A model generated the notes under the pieces. The model saw only the letters and a program-made list of their open reading frames with translations. It did not search any database and had not been told where the DNA came from. Below, in pieces: positions 8,401 to 17,355 of a DNA stretch of 50,560 nucleotides. Within the stretch, counting starts at the first letter, position 1; each line of letters starts with the position of its first letter. The DNA is from an uncultured Bacteroidales bacterium (GTDB lineage Bacteria > Bacteroidota > Bacteroidia > Bacteroidales > UBA932): positions 1 through 50,560 of the forward strand of contig CAMKAJ010000017.1 in NCBI GenBank assembly GCA_946410455.1. The letters run 5' to 3'. The translations under genes and the position numbers were made by a program.

Positions 8401-10274
8401 AGACTTAGCTCCAGGTTCAGCATTACACTGGCCCCCGGCATGGGATATCCCTTTACCAGCTGGTATTGGGTGTTGAAGATGTTGGAGGCGCGCAGGGCGG
8501 CGCTCAGCAGCCCAAAGCTCTTGCCCAGCGAAACGTCGCTCACGCTCCAGGGCGCGAGGTAGTAGTCTGCCGAATTAGAAGTGGCACTCCAACGGTGGCC
8601 GGTAACAGAAGTCTCCCATTCCAGCTTCCATCCCTTCCATTCTCCGCGCAGGATGGCGCTGCCGCTGTGCACCGGGGCGTAAGGAATCTGCAGTCCATAG
8701 GTCTGCTTGCCCGGGTCGGAGTGGTCCAGGGCCCGCTGGAAAGTGTAGCGCAGCGTGCCTTCCAGCCTTATGCCACCGAACGTAGCATCGGCCTCAAGCC
8801 TGGAATCCACGCCCGTAATGTCAACCAGGCCGATGTTTATCATGCTCCAGCGGAACTGGGTGGAGGTAGGGATGGCCACTATCTTGTCTGTCACCCTGTT
8901 GTAGTATGGCGACACGCGCGCCGCAAAGTGCTTGCCGTGCGCCCGCAGGTCCAGCCCGTACTGGCTTGCGTACTCAGGCTTCAGGTTCACGTTGCCAATA
9001 GCCACGTAGTATAAGTCGTTGAAAGAGGGGAGGCGGCAGCTGCGGGAGGCGAACGTTTCCAGCTCCAGCCAGCTGAGGGGCTCCCAGTGAACCGAGGCGG
9101 AGGGCATCCAGGCATCGCGGAGTATCCCGCCGTCCCAGGCGCCCTGCCATAGGATGTGGGCCGCCGCACGCAGGCGCTCGCCAGTATATCGGCCGGCAAG
9201 CACCGTGGTGAGCGTAGTGCGCTCCGGCGGGACGCTGTAGTCCCTGTCGGCCTCCAGCACGTTCCGCTGACCGTCTGCAGACAGGTCTGCCGACCACCGG
9301 TCGTTTATGCTGAATGATTGAGCGACCGACAGATACGCGCTCCGCTGCCGGAAATGGAGGTCGTAGGGCATGGCCATTGGGTTTTTCTCCGCATGGGCGT
9401 CGTAGTGGGTGTAGTTGTCGGCCAGTTTGAAGCGGACGGCGGCGGAATAGGGGCCTGAGTCGGCCGAGCGCCATCCGCCCTGCAGGAAGGCATCCTGGTC
9501 GGCCTGCCGTTCGGCGCTGAAGGGGAAGCCGGCCGCCCTGCGTATCACCGGCCCCGGGAAGCCCCTTTCGGAGCCATAGCTGTACATCATCAGGTTCCAG
9601 TCGCCCCCGGCCAGCTTGCCATCCAGCCTGCCCTCTACCCGCAGGGAACGAATGTCTGAATTCTCGCGCATGAGGGTTTCGCCGAAGAAGTTGTAAGGGT
9701 AACGGCCGCCGCTGTAGAGGCCCTCTGCGCTGTAGCTCAGGCGCAGGTTCTTCCATATTTTATCCCGTCTGAAGGCCGCTCCTGCAGTGAGAAAGGAGCC
9801 GCCCCGGGCGCGTATCCGCCAGCCGCTTTTCTGAGGTACGGCAGGTTCCAGGTACAGCGCAGCCCCGCTTGCGTATTCCTTGGCCGTTTGCAGCCGCCGG
9901 CTCTTATGCCCGTTGTACAGGGCCACGGAGCTGAAGCTCTCGGTAGAGAAGCGCCCCAGATCTACCTGCATGTTCTGTGCATTATCTACCTGTATGCCGC
10001 CTATGAACACGCCCACGTGCTCGCTCCCTAAGCTCCTTACGTTTACGGTCTTAAGTCCGCCCACTCCGCCGTAATCCTTAAGCTGCACGCCGGTAAAGCG
10101 GCGCACCGCGTCGGCCGCAAGCGGCTGCAGGCCGTCGAGCGTCGCCTCCTCTGCCGGACGGGTTACCGGGACGCTGCGCACGGAACTTACGCGGGATGCT
10201 ACAAGGGTATCGGCCTCCTGGGCGGAAAGGCTCCATGAGACCGTTAAAAGCATCAGTAATAAGAGCTTACGCAA
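8397..10274 (-). CDS. btuB: TonB-dependent receptor, probable cobalamin transporter BtuB
   Basis: A 625-residue TonB-dependent receptor close to the length of BtuB (about 600). A signal peptide ends at LSA-Q near residue 19, followed by a plug (VRSLGSEHVGVFIGGIQVDN) and a barrel ending in NLELSL. The function is inferred mainly from context: it directly follows a BtuG-like gene under a cobalamin riboswitch, the arrangement of B12 uptake loci in Bacteroides. The reading frame starts with TTG at 10272-10274, immediately after the upstream TAG; this gives a complete signal peptide, while the next Met (residue 8) would remove its basic part. Confidence 0.87.
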   Translation of the reverse strand: MRKLLLLMLLTVSWSLSAQEADTLVASRVSSVRSVPVTRPAEEATLDGLQPLAADAVRRFTGVQLKDYGGVGGLKTVNVRSLGSEHVGVFIGGIQVDNAQNMQVDLGRFSTESFSSVALYNGHKSRRLQTAKEYASGAALYLEPAVPQKSGWRIRARGGSFLTAGAAFRRDKIWKNLRLSYSAEGLYSGGRYPYNFFGETLMRENSDIRSLRVEGRLDGKLAGGDWNLMMYSYGSERGFPGPVIRRAAGFPFSAERQADQDAFLQGGWRSADSGPYSAAVRFKLADNYTHYDAHAEKNPMAMPYDLHFRQRSAYLSVAQSFSINDRWSADLSADGQRNVLEADRDYSVPPERTTLTTVLAGRYTGERLRAAAHILWQGAWDGGILRDAWMPSASVHWEPLSWLELETFASRSCRLPSFNDLYYVAIGNVNLKPEYASQYGLDLRAHGKHFAARVSPYYNRVTDKIVAIPTSTQFRWSMINIGLVDITGVDSRLEADATFGGIRLEGTLRYTFQRALDHSDPGKQTYGLQIPYAPVHSGSAILRGEWKGWKLEWETSVTGHRWSATSNSADYYLAPWSVSDVSLGKSFGLLSAALRASNIFNTQYQLVKGYPMPGASVMLNLELSL

Positions 10275-11435
10275 CTACCAGATGGCAAAGTGGCCGGGGC
10301 ACACTCCTGCGCTGACGGTCCACTTCTTGGCGCCGTCTGTGAAGAGGCTCACACTGCCCGGGTTTACGTAATTGCCCGCGTCTGCAATCACAAAGCTGCC
10401 GCCGGGAAGGGCTGCCAGGGCATAAGGATTGACTCCGTCCAGATGGATGCTCCAGGCCTCTTTAGAGCCATTCTTGCATGTCCAGGTCACGGTTGAGGGT
10501 GCGCTGTAATAGTCGAACTCGTTCTCGTTGCCTATGCAGTAAACCGTGTCGTCGCGGAAGGCTACGTAACTTGCATAGTCGGCCACCTTGGAGGCGCTGC
10601 CGTTGGCCTTGATCTGCCACAGGCCGGAATGCACGCTGTAGTAGTTGCCGAATGTACTCACGTACACGTTGCCCTTGCTGTCGGCGAAAACCTTCTGTAG
10701 GTTGATTTCTACCTCGATGGTCTTTTCTGCCTTGAAGGATTTGGTATCAATTACGCTCACGCTCTTGTCGTAGGAATATGCGGGAGGAAGAGATGAAGCC
10801 ACTCCGCCGGAATTGGCTACGTAGAGCTTTCCGCTACTGACAGCCAGGCCCTCGGGCTGATAACCCACTTCTACGGTGCCTTCGTCCAGTTTCTTGGTCT
10901 TGCGGTCTATCCTGTACACCGCTCCCTTGGGGTTCTTGGACTTTTCTACGTCAACAGACCAGTCGGACCCGTAAACCGCAACGGCTCCGTTCCAAGAGCT
11001 CACGTACACGTAATTGTCGTCGTAGGCCAGGCAGCGTGGCATAGGCACCTGCACGGCGGCAATCTCCGTTTCGTCCTTGGCGCTCAATACTTCCACGATG
11101 CCGGAATTGTTCACTGCAATCCAGAGCTCGTCGCCCACGACTACGATGTCGTTGCCCACATCTCCAAGTCCGGCACCCTCAGTCGGGTTCATCTTTTTGA
11201 ATACTCCGGTAATGTAGTTGCTGTCGGAGATGCGCAACATGTCCAGGGAGGCGTTGTTGGCTCCCATCTGCCCCTCGTTGAGCACAAAAAGCTTCTTGAA
11301 GCCTGACAGACCGTTTACATCTACGACCTCACCTTTAAGATCGGAGTCAATTGAAGGTTTTTCTGGAAACAGAGGGTCTTGGCAAGCAGCGAACGCCACA
11401 ATGCCTGTGAGTAAAAGCAAACTTGCTTTTTTCAT
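10275..11435 (-). CDS. btuG: BtuG-like surface lipoprotein, beta-propeller (DUF5074)
   Basis: A 386-residue lipoprotein (lipobox FAAC, Cys19) with YncE/DUF5074-type beta-propeller repeats, including the family-typical VLNEGQMGANNASLDML near residue 50 and recurring blade strands (AVSSGKLYVANSG, ADSKGNVYVSTFGN). In Bacteroides thetaiotaomicron BtuG is a seven-bladed propeller on the cell surface that binds cobalamin very tightly and hands it to BtuB. Here the gene is first behind the cobalamin riboswitch and abuts the BtuB-like receptor with no gap. The pairing and regulation support the same role; ligand binding itself is inferred. Confidence 0.87.
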   Translation of the reverse strand: MKKASLLLLTGIVAFAACQDPLFPEKPSIDSDLKGEVVDVNGLSGFKKLFVLNEGQMGANNASLDMLRISDSNYITGVFKKMNPTEGAGLGDVGNDIVVVGDELWIAVNNSGIVEVLSAKDETEIAAVQVPMPRCLAYDDNYVYVSSWNGAVAVYGSDWSVDVEKSKNPKGAVYRIDRKTKKLDEGTVEVGYQPEGLAVSSGKLYVANSGGVASSLPPAYSYDKSVSVIDTKSFKAEKTIEVEINLQKVFADSKGNVYVSTFGNYYSVHSGLWQIKANGSASKVADYASYVAFRDDTVYCIGNENEFDYYSAPSTVTWTCKNGSKEAWSIHLDGVNPYALAALPGGSFVIADAGNYVNPGSVSLFTDGAKKWTVSAGVCPGHFAIW

Positions 11436-11492
11436 GATAGATAATATTTTACGTTACTGCCGGAACTTGTCCCCGAGCCCGTACAAAAACTT

Positions 11493-11582
11493 GATACCGG
11501 CCGGCATTCCGACTTTCCCCTCGCAGGGATTTACGGTTGCGGGCACAGCGCCGGATTCTCACCGGATTCCCCCGCCGGTATC
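11493..11582 (-). ncRNA. Cobalamin riboswitch aptamer
   Basis: On the minus strand the closing stem GATACCGG (11575-11582) pairs with CCGGTATC (11493-11500). Between them are the conserved class motifs: GGGAATCCGGTGAGAATCC, then CTGTGCCCGCAACCGTAA, then AAGTCGGAATGCCGG as the B12-box region. The 57 nt between the aptamer and the btuG ATG hold a small hairpin (TTTGT with ACAAG) that could be the expression platform; no U-run terminator is seen, which favours control of translation. Repression of btuG and btuB by adenosylcobalamin is expected. Confidence 0.96.
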
Positions 11583-11596
11583 TTCAATACAAAGTA

Positions 11597-11628
11597 CAAA
11601 AGTACTATCTATTTAGTTTTTTTACAAC
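11597..11628 (-). promoter_or_regulatory. Promoter of the riboswitch-btuG-btuB transcript
   Basis: On the minus strand GTTG (complement of 11625-11628), 20 bp, TACTTTTG (complement of 11597-11604). The -7 box is a perfect match. Transcription would start near 11592, about ten bases before the riboswitch closing stem. The -33 box lies only 2 bp from the end of palindromic element B. Confidence 0.75.
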
Positions 11629-11629
11629 C

Positions 11630-11737
11630 CCTGGCGCCCAACTCACAGTCACTCAAGCTGTTATACATTTTGCCTGCATGAAAAAGTTTGCAGGCAAAAT
11701 CGGTAAAGTTTTAAGATACAGTAACTTATGCGCCAGG
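11630..11737. repeat. Palindromic intergenic element, copy B (complete, 108 bp)
   Basis: Two 49-nt arms around a 10-nt loop. The ends are perfect inverted CCTGGCGC (11630-11637) and GCGCCAGG (11730-11737). Inward from each end the two arms agree at AA (11-12), C (17), G (19), T (24) and AA (26-27). The centre is a perfect 12-bp stem, ATTTTGCCTGCA with TGCAGGCAAAAT. The copy occupies the divergent intergenic region between the btuG promoter and the DUF1015 promoter. Copy C has exactly the same arm and loop lengths. Confidence 0.9.
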
Positions 11738-11760
11738 CGGGTTAAAAAAATAGAGCGGGA

Positions 11761-11792
11761 GTTGTTTTTCCGATTAATAATTTGTATCTTCG
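11761..11792 (+). promoter_or_regulatory. Promoter of the DUF1015-recQ-dnaG-metG-mscS run
   Basis: GTTG at 11761-11764, 20 bp, TATCTTCG at 11785-11792: one mismatch in each box of the Bacteroidetes consensus with ideal spacing. The ATG at 11811 leaves a leader of about 14 nt. Confidence 0.7.
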
Positions 11793-11810
11793 GTTAAAAT
11801 AATAACCAAT

Positions 11811-13079
11811 ATGGTACGAGTTAAACCTTTCGCAGCCCTCCGGCCTCCGCGCGACCTCGTTACAGAGGTGGCAGCCCCTCCTTACGACGTCCTCAATTCG
11901 GAGGAAGCCTATAAAATGGCGGGAGAGAAGTCATTGCTTCATATCACCAAGCCGGAAATCGATTTCAGCCCTATCGCGGGCGAGCACGAGCAGCGCACAT
12001 ACGACCGTGCAGTAGAGAATTTCAAAACCTGGCAGCGCAACGGCTGGCTGGTGCGCGAAGACAAAGAAAAGTACTACGTGTACGCCCAGACCATGGGTAA
12101 GCGCACGCAGTACGGCATAGTCCTCTGCGCCCACACAGACGATTACGCCGCCGGCATCATCAAGAAGCACGAGCTTACCCGCAAAGACAAAGAAGACGAC
12201 CGCATGATTCACGTGCGCATACAGAATGCCAACATAGAGCCGGTGTTCTTCGCCTTCAAAGACCACGCAGAGCTCGGCGATATTATTGCAAAAACCGCCG
12301 CCGGTAAGCCCGAGTACAAGTTTACAGACGAGAACAACTTCACCCACACCTTCTGGGTGATAGACAGCGATGCCGTGAACGCCCGCATCACTGAGATATT
12401 TACAAACGACATAGACGCCTTCTACGTGGCCGACGGCCATCACCGTACCGCCGCCGCAGCCCGCGTGGGTGCGGAGAAGAAGGCGCAGAATCCCAATCAC
12501 ACCGGTGACGAGGAGTACAACTACTTCATGGCCGTGTGCTTCCCCGAGAGCCAGCTGGCCATCATAGACTACAACCGTGTGGTCAAAGACCTAAACGGCC
12601 TGAGCCCGGAGGAGCTCCTGAAGGCACTGGAGGAGGACTTCGAGGTTTCTCTGGCCACTAAGCCCCGCTGCGGGCGTCCGGCAAAGCCGTACAGTCCAAC
12701 CGGCCTGCACAACTTCTCCATGTATCTCGGAGATAAGTGGTACAGCCTCACGGCAAAGCCCGGCCGCTACCGCGACGACGACCCCATCGGTGTGCTGGAC
12801 GTCACTATCCTGAGTAATCTTGTACTCGACAAGATACTGGGAATCAAAGACCTGCGCACAGACAAGAGAATAGACTTCGTGGGCGGCATACGCGGCCTCG
12901 GAGAGCTCGCCCGCAGGGTGGACAGCGGCGAGATGAAAGTCGCGTTCGCCCTCTATCCGGTGAGCATGCAGCAGCTTATCAATATTGCTGATACCGGCAA
13001 TATCATGCCTCCCAAGACTACTTGGTTCGAGCCTAAGCTCCGTTCCGGACTTGCGATTCACAGTTTAAACAGAGACTAA
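11811..13079 (+). CDS. DUF1015 family protein
   Basis: A 422-residue protein of the DUF1015 family, full length. It opens with the family-typical KPFAALRPPRDLV and APPYDVL and has the conserved DGHHR motif (208-212). The biochemical role is unknown. As far as I recall, related genomes often keep this gene beside serC and serA; here those lie about 4.6 kb away on the other strand, separated by the B12 operon, which may reflect a local rearrangement. Its stop overlaps the recQ start as TAATG, so the two are probably translationally coupled. Confidence 0.9.
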   Translation: MVRVKPFAALRPPRDLVTEVAAPPYDVLNSEEAYKMAGEKSLLHITKPEIDFSPIAGEHEQRTYDRAVENFKTWQRNGWLVREDKEKYYVYAQTMGKRTQYGIVLCAHTDDYAAGIIKKHELTRKDKEDDRMIHVRIQNANIEPVFFAFKDHAELGDIIAKTAAGKPEYKFTDENNFTHTFWVIDSDAVNARITEIFTNDIDAFYVADGHHRTAAAARVGAEKKAQNPNHTGDEEYNYFMAVCFPESQLAIIDYNRVVKDLNGLSPEELLKALEEDFEVSLATKPRCGRPAKPYSPTGLHNFSMYLGDKWYSLTAKPGRYRDDDPIGVLDVTILSNLVLDKILGIKDLRTDKRIDFVGGIRGLGELARRVDSGEMKVAFALYPVSMQQLINIADTGNIMPPKTTWFEPKLRSGLAIHSLNRD

Positions 13080-15304
13080 TGACTATAGATTCCGCCACCA
13101 TCCACCAGACTCTGAAGAGTTTCTTCGGATATGACACCTTCAAGGGCGACCAGGAAAGCGTAATCCGGCATCTTGTCGGAGGAGGGGACGCCTTTGTGCT
13201 GATGCCTACAGGCGGCGGCAAATCGCTTTGCTACCAGTTGCCCGCTCTCCTCATGGAGGGTACTGCCATTGTAATCTCGCCCCTCATAGCACTGATGAAG
13301 AATCAGGTAGACCTGCTCCGGGGTTTCGAGGCCGGTTCCGGCGCCGGCAGCATAGCACATTTTCTCAATTCTTCGCTCAGCAGGGCGCAGATAGAAGAGG
13401 TTCGCTCCGATTTGCTGAGCGGAAAGACCAAAATCCTGTACGTGGCTCCCGAGTCGCTTACCAAGGAAGAGAACGTGGCCCTGCTGCGCGAGGTCAAAAT
13501 CTCATTCTACGCCGTTGATGAGGCCCATTGCATCTCTGAATGGGGACACGATTTCCGGCCTGAGTACCGCAGAATCAGGGCTCTGGTAGATGAAATAGGC
13601 CGTCTGCCAATTATTGCGCTTACTGCCACCGCCACCCCCAAGGTACAGAGCGACATTCTCAAGAATCTGGGCATCCAGGATGCGGCAGTATTCAAATCTT
13701 CCTTCAACCGCCCCAACCTCTATTATGAGGTGCGAGACAAGCAGGACGTAGAGAAGGATATGATTAAGTACATCAAGCAGAACGCTGGCAAATCGGGCAT
13801 AGTTTATTGCCTCAGCCGCAAGAAGGTGGAGGAAATTGCCCAACTGCTGTGCATCAACGGCATCAAGGCGCGGCCGTATCATGCCGGCCTGGACGCTAAG
13901 ACACGCGCCGAGAATCAAGACGCCTTCCTCACAGAAGAGATCAATGTAATAGTGGCCACGATTGCATTCGGAATGGGTATAGACAAGCCGGACGTGCGTT
14001 TTGTGATACACTACGATATCCCCAAGAGCATAGAGAGTTACTACCAGGAGACGGGCCGCGCCGGCCGCGACGGGCTGGAGGGCTGCTGCATAGACTATTA
14101 CAGCTACAAGGACATCCAGAAGCTGGAGAAGTTCATGCAGGGCAAGCCGGTGGCGGAGCAGGAAATCAGTCGCCAGCTGCTTGGCGAAGTGGTGGCTTAC
14201 GCCGAGTCTAACCAGTGCCGCAGGAAGCTGCTGCTCAACTACTTTGGCGAGGACTACCCGCAGCAGAACTGCGGTTCTTGCGACAACTGCGTGCACCCCA
14301 AGCCCATGTTCGACGGCCGCGAGCAGATGAAGCTGGTGATCTCTCTCATAGAGGCCCTGCCCGAGCATTTCAAGATTGAGCACTTGGCCAATGTGCTGAT
14401 AGGCAATCCCACAGCTATGGTGAAGTCTTACCAGCACGACCAGCTGCCGTTCTACGGAAAGGGCAAGGACCACAGCGACAAGTTCTGGTGCACTGTGATT
14501 CATCAGGGCTTGATTCTGCACCTTCTGGAGAAAGAAATTGAGAGCTACGGGCTCATAGCTGTTACCTCCAAGGGCCGCGAGTTCCTGGCCAATCCATACG
14601 AGCTTATGATGGTAGAAGACCGCGTGTTCAGCGGCAGCGGAGAGTCCGAAGAGGAAGAGGACGAGGAGACCGCAGCTGCCAATGCCGCCATGAAGGGCGG
14701 CGGAGGCGCCGGCGACCCTGTACTGCTGTCTATGCTCAAGGATCTCCGCAAAGACGTGGCCAAGAAGCTTAAGCTCCAGCCGTGGATACTCTTTGGCGAC
14801 CCTGCACTGGACGATATGTCTATTCTCTATCCTATTACTATAGAGGAGCTGCGCAACTGTCAGGGAGTAGGAGAGGGAAAGGCCCGCAAGTTCGGCGAAG
14901 AGTTTGTGAAGCTCATACGTAAGTACGTAGAAGAGAACGAGATAATCCGCCCCGACGACTTTATCGTGAAGTCCGCCCCCAGCAAGTCGGCCAACAAGAT
15001 ATTCATCATCCAGAGTATAGACAAATGCATGTCGCTGGAAGATATAGCCGAGGCCAAAGGGCTTGAAATAGAGGAGCTTATGAGCGAGATAGAAGCCATC
15101 GTGTCCACGGGCACCTCGCTCAACCTGGATTATTACATACGTGAGAACCTGGACGAGGATATAGTGGACGAGATTTACGAGTACTTCAAAGAAGAAGCCG
15201 CTTCCGACTCGGTTGCAGACGCAATCGCAGCCCTCGGTTCTGACTACGACGAAATGGAGATTCGCCTCGTGCGAATCAAATTCTTGTGTGAAATAGCATC
15301 GTGA
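13079..15304 (+). CDS. recQ: ATP-dependent DNA helicase RecQ
   Basis: A 3'-to-5' DNA helicase for recombination and replication-fork repair. Walker A TGGGKS (44-49), DEAH box (147-150) and a QETGRAGRDG motif VI are present. A zinc-binding cysteine set (CRRKLLLNYF...CGSCDNC) leads into the winged-helix region, followed by an acidic linker, an HRDC domain (roughly 545-630) and a C-terminal helical HTH_40-like region. 741 residues is longer than the Escherichia coli form (about 610) because of that tail, which is usual in Bacteroidetes. The ATG overlaps the upstream stop, and the stop overlaps the dnaG GTG. Confidence 0.96.
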   Translation: MTIDSATIHQTLKSFFGYDTFKGDQESVIRHLVGGGDAFVLMPTGGGKSLCYQLPALLMEGTAIVISPLIALMKNQVDLLRGFEAGSGAGSIAHFLNSSLSRAQIEEVRSDLLSGKTKILYVAPESLTKEENVALLREVKISFYAVDEAHCISEWGHDFRPEYRRIRALVDEIGRLPIIALTATATPKVQSDILKNLGIQDAAVFKSSFNRPNLYYEVRDKQDVEKDMIKYIKQNAGKSGIVYCLSRKKVEEIAQLLCINGIKARPYHAGLDAKTRAENQDAFLTEEINVIVATIAFGMGIDKPDVRFVIHYDIPKSIESYYQETGRAGRDGLEGCCIDYYSYKDIQKLEKFMQGKPVAEQEISRQLLGEVVAYAESNQCRRKLLLNYFGEDYPQQNCGSCDNCVHPKPMFDGREQMKLVISLIEALPEHFKIEHLANVLIGNPTAMVKSYQHDQLPFYGKGKDHSDKFWCTVIHQGLILHLLEKEIESYGLIAVTSKGREFLANPYELMMVEDRVFSGSGESEEEEDEETAAANAAMKGGGGAGDPVLLSMLKDLRKDVAKKLKLQPWILFGDPALDDMSILYPITIEELRNCQGVGEGKARKFGEEFVKLIRKYVEENEIIRPDDFIVKSAPSKSANKIFIIQSIDKCMSLEDIAEAKGLEIEELMSEIEAIVSTGTSLNLDYYIRENLDEDIVDEIYEYFKEEAASDSVADAIAALGSDYDEMEIRLVRIKFLCEIAS

Positions 15305-17355
15305 TACCGCAGGAGACAGTTAATCTTATACTCGATACAGCCCGGATAGAGGAGGTGGTAGGAGACTTCGTGACACTCAAACGTCGCGGGGCCAACTATG
15401 TAGCCTGCTGTCCCTTCCACAACGAGAAGACGCCGTCGTTCTACGTGTCTCCCGCCAAGGGTATCTTCAAGTGCTTCGGCTGCGGAAAGTCCGGCAGTGC
15501 CATGGGTTTTGTGATGGAGCATGAGCACAACTCGTACGTGGAGGCGTTGCGCTATCTGGCGGCCAAGTATAAGATAGACATAGTGGAAGAGGAGGAGAGC
15601 GCGGAAGAGATTGCCCGCAGGCAGCGGCGCGAGAGCCTGCTGCTCGTGAGTGAATTCGCCCAGAAGTTCTTCGCCTCGCAGCTCGGTACTCCCGAAGGGC
15701 GCGCGGTAGGATATGAGTACCTGCGCAAGAGGGGCATGGAAGACGCAACGATAGAGCGCTTCGGGCTGGGCTGGGCGCCGTCCGGCAAGACTACCTTCGT
15801 AGATGCGGCGCTCAAGGCGGGCTACAAGATGGAGTACATTCTTGCCGCCGGGCTTGCCGTGCAGCGTGAAGACGGCAGCGTGGCCGACAAGTTCCGCGAG
15901 AGGGTGATGTTCCCCATCCACTCCGTGAGCGGACGAGTGCTGGCTTTCAGCGGCCGTACCCTTCATGCCGACAATCCCGCCAAGTACGTAAACTCCCCAG
16001 AGACAGAGATTTACATAAAGAGCCGCAACCTCCTGGGTATATGGTTCGCCAAGAGCGAGATTTCCCGCAGCGGCAAGTGTATCATAGTTGAGGGCAACGT
16101 GGATATGGTAACGTTGCACCAGCTGGGCATCACTAACGTGGTGGCCACTTGCGGTACTGCCCTCACCGTGGAGCAGATACGTCTGATTCACAAGTTTACG
16201 GAGAACGTTACCATAATGTACGACGGCGACTCGGCCGGTATTCACGCGGCCCTGCGCGGCATCAACCTGGTGCTTGCAGAGGGGCTGAACGTGAAGGTGG
16301 TGCTGCTGCCCGACGGGGAAGACCCCGACAGCTTCGCCCGCAAGCATACTCTTGCCCAGATGCAGGAGTTCATTGCGGCAGGGGAGCGCGATTTCATTGA
16401 GTTCAAGACTGACCTGCTGCTCGCAGAGGCCGGAAAAGACCCTCTCAAGCGTGCAGAATTGATAAACGACGTTGCCGATACCATAGCCGAAATCCCCGAC
16501 CCGGTGAAGCGTTCCGTTTATGTAGATACGGTAGCCCTGCGCTTCGGCATAGAGTCCGCCATCCTGTTCCAGCGTATTGCCGGAGTGCGGAAGAAAAAGT
16601 CAGAAGAAGCTGCGAGAGAGCGGCAGCGAGGATATACTCCGGCGGGGGATGCGTACGCGGGGACAGAGGGTGCGGCTACGTCCGTCCTCGCTGATTCCGC
16701 TGCAGGCAGCGGGATGCGGCCGAGTAACGCCGCACCCTCTTCCCCGTCTCCCGATTCATCCCCCGCCGGCGGGGTGTACCTGGAGAACCGTACGCTGGCC
16801 CCCGCAGAGCAAGACCTCCTCTACTACCTCATGCGCTACGGCACAGACCGGCTGGAGTTCGAAAGCGACTCTCCATATTACGGCGGCGAGGAAGAAGAAG
16901 AGAAGCCAACTGTTGCCGACTTCATCTCCGAAGCCCTGGAACCGGACGGCAGCTGCTTTGCCAACAGCCGCTACAAGTTGTTGTACGACAATTACATGGC
17001 CCTATACAACCAGGGCCTCTCGCAGGATGACATACTGCGCACCCTGCTGAATGGCGAAGACCGTCTCCTTGCAGGCCTTGCTGCATCGTTCTCTACAGAG
17101 AAATACCAACTCACGATAGGCGCTTTCGAGGCTGCACTTACTTCTACGGCAACTTTCCTCTCGGCCGGAGTGCCCAAGGCCATAATGGTCTATGCCGAGC
17201 GCCGCGTACAGGACAGGATAGACACTCTGCGCCACTCGCTTGCTTCTGCAGCCCCGGAAGATCAGTTGGCAATTATGCAGGAAATCCAGAAACTGCTGGC
17301 CGCACAGCGCCGCATCAAACAAAGAATAGGAAGAGAAAAAACAGATAAACTATGA
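15301..17355 (+). CDS. dnaG: DNA primase DnaG
   Basis: Synthesises RNA primers at the replication fork. The N-terminal CHC2 zinc ribbon has C37, H40, C58 and C61. The catalytic TOPRIM core shows [14 protein letters not shown], then MYDGDSAG and the [11 protein letters not shown] motif. The C-terminal ~180 residues would bind the DnaB helicase. The start is GTG inside the GTGA overlap with recQ. Between core and C-terminal domain (about 447-490) lies a Ala/Ser/Pro/Gly-rich linker encoded by a 131-bp DNA palindrome, described separately. 684 residues is slightly long for the family, consistent with an extended linker. Confidence 0.96.
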   Translation: MIPQETVNLILDTARIEEVVGDFVTLKRRGANYVACCPFHNEKTPSFYVSPAKGIFKCFGCGKSGSAMGFVMEHEHNSYVEALRYLAAKYKIDIVEEEESAEEIARRQRRESLLLVSEFAQKFFASQLGTPEGRAVGYEYLRKRGMEDATIERFGLGWAPSGKTTFVDAALKAGYKMEYILAAGLAVQREDGSVADKFRERVMFPIHSVSGRVLAFSGRTLHADNPAKYVNSPETEIYIKSRNLLGIWFAKSEISRSGKCIIVEGNVDMVTLHQLGITNVVATCGTALTVEQIRLIHKFTENVTIMYDGDSAGIHAALRGINLVLAEGLNVKVVLLPDGEDPDSFARKHTLAQMQEFIAAGERDFIEFKTDLLLAEAGKDPLKRAELINDVADTIAEIPDPVKRSVYVDTVALRFGIESAILFQRIAGVRKKKSEEAARERQRGYTPAGDAYAGTEGAATSVLADSAAGSGMRPSNAAPSSPSPDSSPAGGVYLENRTLAPAEQDLLYYLMRYGTDRLEFESDSPYYGGEEEEEKPTVADFISEALEPDGSCFANSRYKLLYDNYMALYNQGLSQDDILRTLLNGEDRLLAGLAASFSTEKYQLTIGAFEAALTSTATFLSAGVPKAIMVYAERRVQDRIDTLRHSLASAAPEDQLAIMQEIQKLLAAQRRIKQRIGREKTDKL
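16639..16769. repeat. 131-bp imperfect palindrome inside dnaG
   Basis: The left arm 16639-16676 and the right arm 16729-16769 are inverted copies: both outer ends read CCGGCGGGGGATG inward and both inner ends read AGAGGGTGCGGC, with a few mismatches and a 3-nt length difference between. The 52-nt centre holds its own 7-bp stem, CCGCTGC (16697-16703) with GCAGCGG (16706-16712). The encoded segment is a low-complexity linker, so the frame is kept open through the structure. Confidence 0.85.

Noticed and set aside
11630..11737. The palindromic elements as integron attC sites
   Set aside because: Some ends resemble attC boxes (GCCCAAC on the left of copy B, GTTAGGC in A, GTTAAGC in C), but conservation extends 5 bp outside the box (CCTGG), one arm in B and one in C break the box, and the flanked genes are ordinary operons rather than cassettes. 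No integron integrase is visible.
11630..11737. An invertible promoter flanked by inverted repeats, as in Bacteroides capsule loci
   Set aside because: The interior is itself palindromic and contains no clear promoter, so inversion would change little; no invertase gene is near.
16639..16769. The dnaG palindrome as a relic of the cobalamin riboswitch, because both contain CCGGCGGGGGA
   Set aside because: The shared 11 bases are G/C-rich and the rest does not match; the other riboswitch motifs are absent.
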